From NCBI GenBank assembly GCA_035304485.1, contig DATGPZ010000288.1:1-6916 (forward strand): a stretch of 6,916 nt of DNA. The letters run 5' to 3'. The notes beneath the pieces are model-generated. The model ran no database searches. It saw nothing but the letters and a program-made list of their open reading frames with translations, and had not been told where the DNA came from. Below, one piece after another: positions 1 to 6,401 of the stretch. Each line of letters starts with the position of its first letter. The stretch's first letter is position 1. Source of the DNA: ZC4RG17 sp035304485 (lineage in GTDB: Bacteria > Actinomycetota > Acidimicrobiia > Spongiisociales > ZC4RG35). A program made the position numbers and the translations under genes.

Positions 1-852
1 CTCGTAGCTGACACACGCTGCGGCTTGGGCGAAAGCCCGTTCTGGGACGAGACGACAGGCGAGATCGCCTGGCTCGACATCGAAGCCGGCACGATGTTGC
101 GACATCGGGACGGCGGCGAGATCTCGAAGGTCGAACTGGCTCCCGAAGTCACCTTCGCGGCGATGGCGGACGATGGAGGCATCGTCTTCGCTGATCCCCG
201 CGGGGTCCATCACCAGACCGCTACGGGAGATCTACATTCCCTCGCACCTTCGTGGCTGGATCCTGCTTCGGCACGAACGAACGACGGAGCCGTCGACGCG
301 CAGGGTCGAATCTGGGTCGGGTCGACCACACGCGCCCGAACTAGAGGAACCGGCGAAATAGGAGTGGTTCTGGAGGGCGATTGGCAACCTCGCTTCCACG
401 ATCTCACACTTCCCAACGGCATCGGTTGGTCACCCGCCGACGACAGGATCTACTACGTGGACACGCTCTCCGGCACGTTGTGGAGAGCTCCGTTCGATTC
501 CACCGACGGCAGTACGGGGCAACCTCAGCCGTTCTTCACTCTCGGTCGCGATCGAGGGCTGCTCGATGGGCTTTGCGTCGATGAGACAGGCGCAATCTGG
601 GTGGCCATCTGGGGCGGCGGGGTGGTCATCCGGATCGACGAATTCGGAGACGTCACCACCACCGTGGAGGTGGGCGCCTCGGCAGTGACGAGCTGTGCTT
701 TCGCAGGCACCTCGCTCTTCATCACCACCGCCGACCCTGAGGGGCTGGATCGTGTCGGAGTGGGAGGCCTCTACTCGGTGGAGGTCGGCGTGGGCGGAGT
801 TCCCATCGCCATGGCGAGCACTCGGAGCCAGACGCCGGAGAACGAACCGTGA
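1..852 (+). CDS. SMP-30/gluconolactonase-family sugar lactonase, 5' partial
   Basis: This is a six-bladed beta-propeller lactonase of the SMP-30/gluconolactonase/LRE family. Known members are metal-dependent hydrolases that open sugar lactones to the acids. The frame is open from base 1, and the first visible residues (LVADTRCGLGESPFWDE) already lie in the conserved first blade, so the true start is upstream; the TTG at 25 is not a convincing start. Counting from the first codon, all four family metal ligands are recognisable: E11 in GESPFWD, N94 in RTNDG, N139 in LPNGIGWS and D189 in DGLCVDETG. Their spacing (83, 45, 50) is close to human SMP-30 (E18, N103, N154, D204). About 283 residues are visible against a usual 280-300, so little is missing. 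The C-terminal tail after the last strand is short and polar. The oxidoreductase follows 19 bases later, probably in the same operon. The family call is strong; the lactone substrate cannot be read from sequence. Confidence 0.93.
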   Translation, partial: LVADTRCGLGESPFWDETTGEIAWLDIEAGTMLRHRDGGEISKVELAPEVTFAAMADDGGIVFADPRGVHHQTATGDLHSLAPSWLDPASARTNDGAVDAQGRIWVGSTTRARTRGTGEIGVVLEGDWQPRFHDLTLPNGIGWSPADDRIYYVDTLSGTLWRAPFDSTDGSTGQPQPFFTLGRDRGLLDGLCVDETGAIWVAIWGGGVVIRIDEFGDVTTTVEVGASAVTSCAFAGTSLFITTADPEGLDRVGVGGLYSVEVGVGGVPIAMASTRSQTPENEP

Positions 853-856
853 TCCA

Positions 857-864
857 AGAGGGAG
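857..864 (+). promoter_or_regulatory. Ribosome binding site of the luciferase-like oxidoreductase
   Basis: The purine-rich AGAGGGAG lies 7 bases before the ATG at 872 and just after the lactonase stop codon. It fixes the start at 872 and argues against an in-frame extension up to base 695, which would run out of frame through the conserved end of the lactonase. Confidence 0.75.
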
Positions 865-871
865 TCGTGAG

Positions 872-1774
872 ATGAGAATCGGGGTGATGGTGCCACAGGG
901 ATGGCTCGGCGAGTATCCCGGATGGGATCCCGTCCGCGCGTGGGAACGAACTCTCGCGGTCGCCCGTCAGGCGGAGCGACTCGGATTCGAGTCGGTATGG
1001 GTGGTCGACCATCTCCATACAGCACCTGACGTACGAGACGAGATCACCTTCGAGTCCTTCACTTCTCTGTCAGCGATCGCTGCCTCCACCAACCGGGTGC
1101 GGCTCGGACACGCCGTCCTGTCGACCGGTTGGCGCAACCCTGCTCTCGTCTCGAAGATGATCAGCACTCTCGATGTCATCTCGGGTGGCCGGGCAATCCT
1201 CGGTCTGGGGGCTGGCTGGAAGAGAGACGAGTGGGAGGCATACGGCTTCGGATTCCCGTCGACGAGACAACGGCTCGACCTACTAAGAGACCATCTGCGA
1301 GTTGTCAGCGCGATGCTGGGTCCTGGGCGTGCGAGCGTGGAGACGCCGTCCACCACCGTGACCGACGCGGTCAACGAACCGACCGGAGCCACGGACCGGC
1401 GGATTCCAATCATGGTGGGGGGAAACGGCCCGGAGGTCACGTGGCGCCTCGCCGCTCGGTATGCCGACGAGTTGAACTTCGACGGGTTGAAGCCCGACGA
1501 GGTCCGACGGGCGCTACCGGTGGTCGCGTCCAGATGCGACGAGATAGGGAGGGATCCGAATTCCCTCTCGCTCTCCGCTCACATCTTCTCGGCGGATATC
1601 GCCGAACCCGGGCCACGGCGACAGAGCCTTCTCGCCGACTACGCCGAAGCGGGCATGATTCGGGTGATGATGAGGGTCGCCGCCTCGGCCACCGACGACG
1701 ACGCCCTGGAGCTCCTGGCACGAGACGCGGTGGCCGCCGGCTGCGAACTGGACGCTCAGTCCGTCGTCAGATGA
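872..1774 (+). CDS. LLM-class (luciferase-like) F420-dependent oxidoreductase
   Basis: This 300-residue protein is a TIM-barrel enzyme of the bacterial luciferase-like superfamily, most similar in style to the actinobacterial F420-dependent oxidoreductases. Visible landmarks are the N-terminal strand MRIGVMVPQG (1-10), the helix ARQAERLGFESVWVVDH (31-47), the helix-strand SLSAIAASTNRVRLG (65-79), the core motif GGRAILGLGAGWKRDE (105-120), and the late cofactor-side motif PIMVGGNGPEVTWRLA (179-194) followed by ARYADELNF. D46-H47 sit where F420-dependent glucose-6-phosphate dehydrogenase (Fgd) has D39-H40. However, the position of Fgd Glu109 is W116 here and Fgd Trp44 has no match, so I do not call it Fgd. 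Members reduce or oxidise diverse substrates with F420, and some use FMN. The gene follows the lactonase closely, suggesting a shared pathway. Its stop overlaps the convergent CBM9-like gene by 8 bases. The superfamily is certain, F420 use is likely and the substrate is unknown. Confidence 0.9.
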   Translation: MRIGVMVPQGWLGEYPGWDPVRAWERTLAVARQAERLGFESVWVVDHLHTAPDVRDEITFESFTSLSAIAASTNRVRLGHAVLSTGWRNPALVSKMISTLDVISGGRAILGLGAGWKRDEWEAYGFGFPSTRQRLDLLRDHLRVVSAMLGPGRASVETPSTTVTDAVNEPTGATDRRIPIMVGGNGPEVTWRLAARYADELNFDGLKPDEVRRALPVVASRCDEIGRDPNSLSLSAHIFSADIAEPGPRRQSLLADYAEAGMIRVMMRVAASATDDDALELLARDAVAAGCELDAQSVVR

Positions 1775-2567
1775 AAGAATCCACCAGGGTGACCCTTCCC
1801 CAGCGTTCTGGGTTGTGCACGTCATCGTTCCCCTGCACGGACCACGTCCAAGTCGACGGCGACCGACCAGATCGTGCGGGGTTGGCCCGCATACCCTGGA
1901 CACGAAGGTCCATGCCCGACGCCACCGTTGCGGCATCGAATCCCAGAAGAGGACCGAGCGAAGCCCATGGCAACGCCAACCTCGCCGTCCAGCCGGGATC
2001 GCCACCGAGGTCACTCCAGGCAACGCGCTGCTCGAGGCCCTCCAGAGCGAAATCGAGGTCACCGACCCGTCCCATCACCTCACCTCTGCGCGGCAGGTAG
2101 TAGAGGAAGTTGGGAAGGCGGAACAAGCGATCAATGGCCTGCATATCCGAACTCCGTACCAGCGGCTCGACCCACCACCAGGCCACCTGATAGGAAACGC
2201 CTATCGAGTTGAGCCCGATCTCGTAGTAACCGCGAGGGCCGCCGACGAATAGCTCAGCCGTAGTGTCGTATCGGTAGACATGGGTACCGGGCTCTGTCGC
2301 CGTGGCTTCACGGTGGGCGTCGACGAACTCGAAGATCGCATACAGGTGTTCGGCGTCCCAGGCAACCGCAAACCGCGATCTCTCGTTCACGGGCTTCCCC
2401 GAGCGGATGTCTACGAACGGCTGCAACCAGTGCCATCCATCGCCCTCCGACTTCGGTGGACAGAAGCAGCGTGGGACGGGGGGCAGAGGACCGACCGGGA
2501 CGTCTTCACGTCGCACCCACCTGGGAAAGCGCCCGTTGGGCCGTGGCCCCGCCTCGAGCGCTCCCAT
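1767..2567 (-). CDS. Carbohydrate-binding family 9-like (CBM9/DOMON-like) protein
   Basis: This 266-residue protein looks like a stand-alone CBM9-like beta-sandwich. Typical features are ERSRFAVAWDAEHLYAIFEF (62-81), the acidic YDTTAELFVGG (100-110) followed by YYEIGLNSIG (114-123), W193-TARLALPWASLG (193-204), and the C-terminal R227-AN..R pattern with H251-NPERWGRV. This matches the family plan of a dD.vEvF / yyE..iN / W.a.l.iP / H.PeRwG series. Family members bind sugar ends or occur next to glycoside-degrading enzymes, but many stand-alone copies have no tested function. The N-terminus (MGALEAGPRPNGRFPRWVRR) is polar and proline/arginine-rich with no hydrophobic stretch, so I see no signal peptide or lipobox and expect a cytoplasmic protein. 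Residues 34-36 form a CFC motif. The ATG lies 2 bases after the dehydrogenase stop, without a clear Shine-Dalgarno, so translation is probably coupled. It is the last visible gene of the leftward set and runs into the convergent oxidoreductase gene. Confidence 0.78.
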   Translation of the reverse strand: MGALEAGPRPNGRFPRWVRREDVPVGPLPPVPRCFCPPKSEGDGWHWLQPFVDIRSGKPVNERSRFAVAWDAEHLYAIFEFVDAHREATATEPGTHVYRYDTTAELFVGGPRGYYEIGLNSIGVSYQVAWWWVEPLVRSSDMQAIDRLFRLPNFLYYLPRRGEVMGRVGDLDFALEGLEQRVAWSDLGGDPGWTARLALPWASLGPLLGFDAATVASGMDLRVQGMRANPARSGRSPSTWTWSVQGNDDVHNPERWGRVTLVDSFI

Positions 2568-2569
2568 GG

Positions 2570-3661
2570 TCAGAAGACGATCAGGCCACGCGCTTGTTCG
2601 CCGGCTGCGAGGGCGCGGAAGGCCTCGTCGGCCTCATCCAGGGCGTATCGCTTGGTCACCAAGTCCTCCACCTTGAGCAGACCAGCCATCGCCAGTTCGA
2701 CCATCCGAGGGAACTCGACCATCGGGTTGCCCGTGCCGTATCGGGATCCGAGTATGCGCCGCTCGCCGACCATCAACAGCCGGGGATTGACCGCGAAAGT
2801 CTCACCCGTCCCGGGAAGACCGATCACGACTTCGACCCCTCGCTTGGCCAGGATCTCGAGGCCCTGCTCCATCGCTCGGGTGTTGCCCACGGCCACGAAG
2901 CTGGCATCGACGCCTTCACCGGTGATCTTCTTGATGGCTTCCATCACGTCTTGGGTCGACGAGTTTATGGTGTGGGTGGCTCCGAAATGCCGGGCGAGCT
3001 CCAGCTTCGAGTCCACGATGTCGATGCCGATGATCGGATAGGCACCTGTGACCGCCGCCCCTTGGATGGCGTTGAGCCCGACGCCACCACAGCCAATCAC
3101 GGCGACACTCTGACCTGCCCTGACTTCTGCCGTGTTCACAACCGCGCCAAACCCGGTAGTGACAGAACATCCGATGAGGGCCGCGAGGTCGAGCGGAAAA
3201 TCCTTTCGCACCTCGACTGCCGCTGCCTCGGGCACGACGATGTACGGACCGTAGGTGGCTGGACCGTAGTGATAGATCGGTTCGCCGTTGCGGTGGAATC
3301 GGGTTCCGCCTCCATAGGCCTGACCCGCTCCGGGTCCGTTGAGGCACAGTCCGGGTAGCCCGAGTGAGCAGTACTTGCAGGCGCCGCAATCCGGCGCCCA
3401 CGAAATGATGACGTGGTCGCCGGGCTGGAGACGGGTGCATCCTTCGCCGACCGCTTCGACCACCCCCGAGCCCTCGTCACCGAGAACGATGGGCATCGGT
3501 ATCCCCGTATGGGAGCCGTCGTAGGCATGCAGGCAGCTGTGACAGACGCCGCTGGCGGTCATCTTCACTCTGACCTCTCCCGGTCCCGGGTCATCGACTT
3601 CGATGTCGAGCATCTGCATCGGCTCGCCGGGGCGGATCAATACGGGGGCTGTTGTCTGCAT
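2570..3661 (-). CDS. Zinc-type medium-chain alcohol dehydrogenase, GDE variant
   Basis: This 363-residue enzyme is a medium-chain dehydrogenase/reductase of the class III-like zinc alcohol dehydrogenase type, and should interconvert an alcohol and aldehyde or ketone with NAD(H). The N-terminal GroES-like catalytic domain has the zinc-loop motif GVCHSC (38-43), LGDEGSGVVEAVG (60-72) and the structural-zinc cysteines C92, C95, C98 and C106. C165 in IGCSVTTGFG matches the third catalytic-zinc ligand of horse liver ADH. The Rossmann domain carries GCGGVG (190-195), and D214 in IGIDIVDSKLE at the end of the next strand favours NAD over NADP. Unusually, the zinc-ligand histidine of the common GHE motif is D62, and the aspartate normally three residues after the first zinc cysteine is C43. 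Length is normal and the fold looks intact, so it is not a pseudogene. The gene sits 52 bases after the second ABC ATPase with its own ribosome binding site, and 2 bases before the CBM9-like gene. The physiological substrate cannot be named. Confidence 0.93.
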   Translation of the reverse strand: MQTTAPVLIRPGEPMQMLDIEVDDPGPGEVRVKMTASGVCHSCLHAYDGSHTGIPMPIVLGDEGSGVVEAVGEGCTRLQPGDHVIISWAPDCGACKYCSLGLPGLCLNGPGAGQAYGGGTRFHRNGEPIYHYGPATYGPYIVVPEAAAVEVRKDFPLDLAALIGCSVTTGFGAVVNTAEVRAGQSVAVIGCGGVGLNAIQGAAVTGAYPIIGIDIVDSKLELARHFGATHTINSSTQDVMEAIKKITGEGVDASFVAVGNTRAMEQGLEILAKRGVEVVIGLPGTGETFAVNPRLLMVGERRILGSRYGTGNPMVEFPRMVELAMAGLLKVEDLVTKRYALDEADEAFRALAAGEQARGLIVF

Positions 3662-3665
3662 CTCT

Positions 3666-3674
3666 GTTCCTTCT
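3666..3674 (-). promoter_or_regulatory. Ribosome binding site of the alcohol dehydrogenase
   Basis: Read on the - strand this is AGAAGGAAC, placed 4-10 bases before the ATG at 3661. It supports that start and shows that the dehydrogenase has its own initiation signal despite lying in the transporter gene string. Confidence 0.65.
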
Positions 3675-3713
3675 CTTGGTTGGATCGTTCGGAATGAAAA
3701 CCCAGGGCTGGGA

Positions 3714-4484
3714 TCAAGCGATCAGGCTGACCGCCCGGGCGGCTTTGATCAGGTCAGCTGTGTATGCCTCGGACGGATTACTCAGAACCTCGGTCATCGG
3801 CCCCGCTTCGACGATTCGGCCGTCTTTCATGACGATCACTTGCTCGCACACTCGGCTGATGACAGCGAGATCGTGCGACACCATCACCAGCGTCAAGCCG
3901 AGTTCCGCCCGAATGTCCATGAGCAGATTGAGGACTTGGGCTTGGACCGAAACATCGAGAGCACTGGTGGGTTCGTCGGCGTAGAGGACCTCGGGCCCGA
4001 CCGAGAGAGCGCGGGCTACGCCGACCCGCTGCAGCTGACCCCCGGAGAGCTGATGCGGATACCGCGGTAGGACCTCGCCGCTCAGGCCCACCTGAGCGAG
4101 CCACCCGGTCATCTCGTCTTCACCGGGTTTCCGCCGTTCGATGGCAAGGACCGGCTGCATGAGCGACTTGCGGATCGTCATGCGCGGATCGAGGGATCGC
4201 CTCGGACTCTGGAAGACGATCTGGTTCCGGCGCCGCAACTCGCGTGGCTCTCGTTCGAGCCAGTCACCCAGCGACCGACCGTCGAACTGGACGGTCCCCT
4301 CCTGGTGCACCAGAAGGCCACACAGAATCCGAATCAGCGTGGACTTGCCGGATCCCGACTCACCCACGATTCCAACCGAGGCGCCCCGTTCGATCGCGAG
4401 ATCGATGTCATGCACGGTCCAGACGTCGGCGCCCCGAACACTGGGATAACGGAAGTTCAGTCCTCGTGCTTCAACGAGCGACAT
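3714..4484 (-). CDS. ABC transporter ATPase, DppF/OppF type, short form
   Basis: This 256-residue cytoplasmic ATPase is the second nucleotide-binding subunit of a peptide/nickel/oligosaccharide-type (PepT family) ABC importer. It shows Walker A GESGSGKST (41-49), Q-loop VFQSP (Q92), signature LSGGQ (146-150), Walker B VLYADE with catalytic E171, D-loop SALD and switch H204 in SHD. RYPHQLSGGQLQRV and the preceding NQIVFQSPRRSLDPRMT are typical of the DppF/OppF group. The protein ends about 50 residues after the H-loop and lacks the cysteine-rich C-terminal extension seen in its partner ATPase. The ATG at 4484 is chosen because AAGGGAG on the - strand (4491-4497) lies 6 bases before it. A further 24-residue in-frame extension upstream would only overlap the partner gene more deeply. 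It overlaps the end of that gene by 14 bases, so the two are probably translated together and form the ATPase heterodimer. Confidence 0.94.
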   Translation of the reverse strand: MSLVEARGLNFRYPSVRGADVWTVHDIDLAIERGASVGIVGESGSGKSTLIRILCGLLVHQEGTVQFDGRSLGDWLEREPRELRRRNQIVFQSPRRSLDPRMTIRKSLMQPVLAIERRKPGEDEMTGWLAQVGLSGEVLPRYPHQLSGGQLQRVGVARALSVGPEVLYADEPTSALDVSVQAQVLNLLMDIRAELGLTLVMVSHDLAVISRVCEQVIVMKDGRIVEAGPMTEVLSNPSEAYTADLIKAARAVSLIA

Positions 4485-5469
4485 CCAACTCTCCCTTCTC
4501 CCCTCCGACCGAGGCAGTCGGATTCCAGCACTTGAAGAAGTGATCCGCCTCGTCATGGCTCACGACAGGATCCGCCGAACAGGCCTCCACCTCCCAGGCG
4601 CAGCGACCCCGGAACCGACATCCTGCGGGGAATGCGCCCAGCGCTGGGACCGAGCCGGGGATGACCTCCAGACGTCGATTCACCACCTCGGCGAGCTGAG
4701 AATCCTCGGCGATGCCTGGATTCGCCGAAACCAGTGCTTGGGTATACCGATGTCTCGGACGTGCGATGACACGGGCGGTGGGACCGTATTCGACGAGCTG
4801 ACCTCCATAGACGACGGCAACCGTGTCGCTGATGGCCTGGATCACCCCGAGGTCGTGACTGACGAATATCAGTGCCATTTGCCGCGCCTCGCTGAGTTCG
4901 CGCAGCAAGTCGAGAATCCCGTTCTGGACGGTGACATCTAGAGCTGTAGTCGGCTCATCTGCGATCAGCAGCTTCGGGTCGCAGGCAATTGCCATCGCAA
5001 TGAGCACCCGTTGCTGCTGACCACCGGAGAGCTGATGCGGGTAGCGCCGAAGCAGACCGGCAGCGTCAGGAAGGTGCACCTGCGTGAGCAGTTCCACCAC
5101 CCGATCACGCACCTTGGCGGCCGGTAGATCCATGTGCAGTCGTATCGCCTCGGCGACCTGCCGGCCGATGCGCATCATCGGATTCAAAGCCTTGGCAGGA
5201 TCCTGGAAGACCACGCCGATGTCCCGGCCCCGGATCTCGGCCATGCGGCGGTCCGACAGGCCGACGAGTTCTCTGTCCTGAAACCGAATGGAACCTGAAA
5301 CCGTGGCGTCGTCGGGGAGCAAACCGACGATGCTCATAGCGGTCATGGTCTTGCCCGATCCCGACTCCCCCACTATTCCGAGCCGGGTCCCGCTCGCAAC
5401 CGACAGGTTCTCGATGTCGACGATCGTGTGCGGGCCGATAGTCACTCGTAGGTCGGAGATGTTGAGCAT
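4471..5469 (-). CDS. ABC transporter ATPase, DppD/OppD type
   Basis: This 332-residue cytoplasmic ATPase is the first nucleotide-binding subunit of the importer. It has Walker A GESGSGKT (34-41), Q-loop VFQD (Q89) followed by PAKALNPMMRIG, signature LSGGQQQRV (147-155), Walker B LLIADE with catalytic E172, D-loop TALD and switch H205. The C-terminal oligopeptide-transporter extension (about 235-332) includes RRLEVIPGSVPAL and a four-cysteine set C284, C290, C297 and C314. This is the pattern of full-length OppD/DppD proteins, for which an iron-sulfur cluster has been reported in a mycobacterial relative; binding here is not shown. The chosen ATG at 5469 shares one base with the permease stop (TGATG), a classic coupled junction. 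A longer in-frame reading of 178 residues upstream is only a shadow of the permease gene. Length and motifs are normal, so it should be functional. Confidence 0.95.
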   Translation of the reverse strand: MLNISDLRVTIGPHTIVDIENLSVASGTRLGIVGESGSGKTMTAMSIVGLLPDDATVSGSIRFQDRELVGLSDRRMAEIRGRDIGVVFQDPAKALNPMMRIGRQVAEAIRLHMDLPAAKVRDRVVELLTQVHLPDAAGLLRRYPHQLSGGQQQRVLIAMAIACDPKLLIADEPTTALDVTVQNGILDLLRELSEARQMALIFVSHDLGVIQAISDTVAVVYGGQLVEYGPTARVIARPRHRYTQALVSANPGIAEDSQLAEVVNRRLEVIPGSVPALGAFPAGCRFRGRCAWEVEACSADPVVSHDEADHFFKCWNPTASVGGEKGELDVAR

Positions 5470-6401
5470 CACAGCAACCCCGCGTTCCGTGTCGCTTGTT
5501 GGGGATCGAGCAACGTGCGCAGACCGTCGCCCAGGAGATTGAATCCCAAGACCGTCAACACGATGGCGACGCCTGGAAAGAACATCAACGCGGGTGCCGC
5601 TTCGAGAAGTGGCTGTGATTCCTGGAGAAGGCGGCCCCACGACGCGGTCGGCGGCTGCGCACCCACTCCTAGGAAAGCAAGCGCCGCCTCGATGAGGATG
5701 GCGGCAGCGAACATGACCGATCCCAGGACGATCAACAGAGGCCCGATGTTCGGGGTCACGTGGTGGAGAAGGACGTACCACCTGCTTCGCCCGTAGGCAT
5801 ACGCCGCTTCGACGAAGTCGAGGGCCAGGATCTGGCGGGCCGGCCCGATGGTCACCCGGGCGACAGTAGGAATGAACCAGACGATGATCGCCACGATCGC
5901 CGCCCGGTTCCCCGGACCGGTCGATGTGGCTAGCACCAGGGCTATGAGGATCCCCGGCAAGGCGACGCCCGCATCGACGAGCCGCGACAGCAGGTTGCGC
6001 CACCGAGGCCCGGCACCAGCTGTGAGTAGGCCCAACAACGCTCCGATCACGAGAGCTACCGAGGTCGAGAGCAGGCTGACGAAGAGGGAGTTGCGGGCTC
6101 CAACCATCAACTGGCTGACGACATCGCGCCCGAACTTGTCGGTGCCGAACAGATAGCCGTCGCTTCCGGGCGGAAGCAGACGATCGGCAACGACCATCGC
6201 CGTAGGGTCGTGCGGCGTCCAGACGAACGACACGAGTGCGATGAGAATGAACGCACCTACCAGAACGGCACCGAGAATCAGCGGAAGTGGAAGCTTGCCA
6301 ACACGGAAGCCATGCATCCTTCCGAGCGAGCTGCGGCCGCCAGCGGGCGAAGTGGTGGGCTCGATCGTCTCGTACCCGTCGAGGTGAGTGGTTTCAGACA
6401 A
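5469..6401 (-). CDS. ABC transporter permease, DppC/OppC type
   Basis: This 310-residue inner-membrane subunit belongs to a peptide/nickel/oligosaccharide-type importer. The polar N-terminal tail (1-36) is followed by a first membrane segment at about 38-61. The family hallmark LFGTDKFGRDVVSQ lies at 84-97, and further hydrophobic segments are at about 105-127, 143-161, 166-180, 220-245 and 271-290, giving six in all. The cytoplasmic EAA loop that docks on the ATPase runs from DFVEAAYAYG (195-204) to HHVTPN (213-218), and ASWGRLLQE (253-261) and NLLGDGLR (288-295) are also typical of OppC/DppC. The start is a TTG at 6401, chosen because a strong AGGGAGGT lies 7 bases upstream and no ATG fits as well. 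The gene overlaps the upstream permease by 8 bases and the downstream ATPase by one. Confidence 0.95.
   Translation of the reverse strand: MSETTHLDGYETIEPTTSPAGGRSSLGRMHGFRVGKLPLPLILGAVLVGAFILIALVSFVWTPHDPTAMVVADRLLPPGSDGYLFGTDKFGRDVVSQLMVGARNSLFVSLLSTSVALVIGALLGLLTAGAGPRWRNLLSRLVDAGVALPGILIALVLATSTGPGNRAAIVAIIVWFIPTVARVTIGPARQILALDFVEAAYAYGRSRWYVLLHHVTPNIGPLLIVLGSVMFAAAILIEAALAFLGVGAQPPTASWGRLLQESQPLLEAAPALMFFPGVAIVLTVLGFNLLGDGLRTLLDPQQATRNAGLL

Noticed and set aside
695..871. In-frame 59-residue N-terminal extension of the luciferase-like oxidoreductase
   Set aside because: It overlaps the lactonase coding end in another frame, has no family similarity (rich in R, S, P, W), and the ATG at 872 has its own ribosome binding site and begins at the normal first strand.
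872..1774. Identification of the luciferase-like enzyme as F420-dependent glucose-6-phosphate dehydrogenase
   Set aside because: The tryptophan (44) and glutamate (109) of Fgd are not conserved; only the Asp-His pair and general fold motifs match.
1514..2062. 182-codon open frame on the - strand
   Set aside because: It overlaps the CBM9-like gene in another frame and runs antisense into the oxidoreductase; no domain pattern is visible.
1129..2100. Long open frame (323 codons) on the + strand across the oxidoreductase and CBM9-like genes
   Set aside because: The translation is arginine-, glycine- and proline-rich with no recognisable motif and it spans two real genes, so it is a frame shadow.
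2456..3358. Long open frame (300 codons) on the + strand across the dehydrogenase
   Set aside because: It is antisense to a strongly conserved gene, its translation resembles no family, and such frames are expected in high-GC DNA.
3662..3713. Possible terminator or promoter in the 52-base gap between the second ATPase and the dehydrogenase
   Set aside because: The only inverted repeat I see is CCCA-GGGC-TGGG (3701-3712), which is very short and lacks a T-run, and no convincing -35/-10 pair is present.
4485..4556. 24-residue N-terminal extension of the DppF-type ATPase
   Set aside because: It lies inside the partner ATPase gene, and a good ribosome binding site at 4491-4497 supports the start at 4484.
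5470..6003. In-frame 178-residue N-terminal extension of the DppD-type ATPase
   Set aside because: It is an arginine- and proline-rich shadow of the permease gene on the same strand; the ATPase family start is at 5469 with a TGATG junction.
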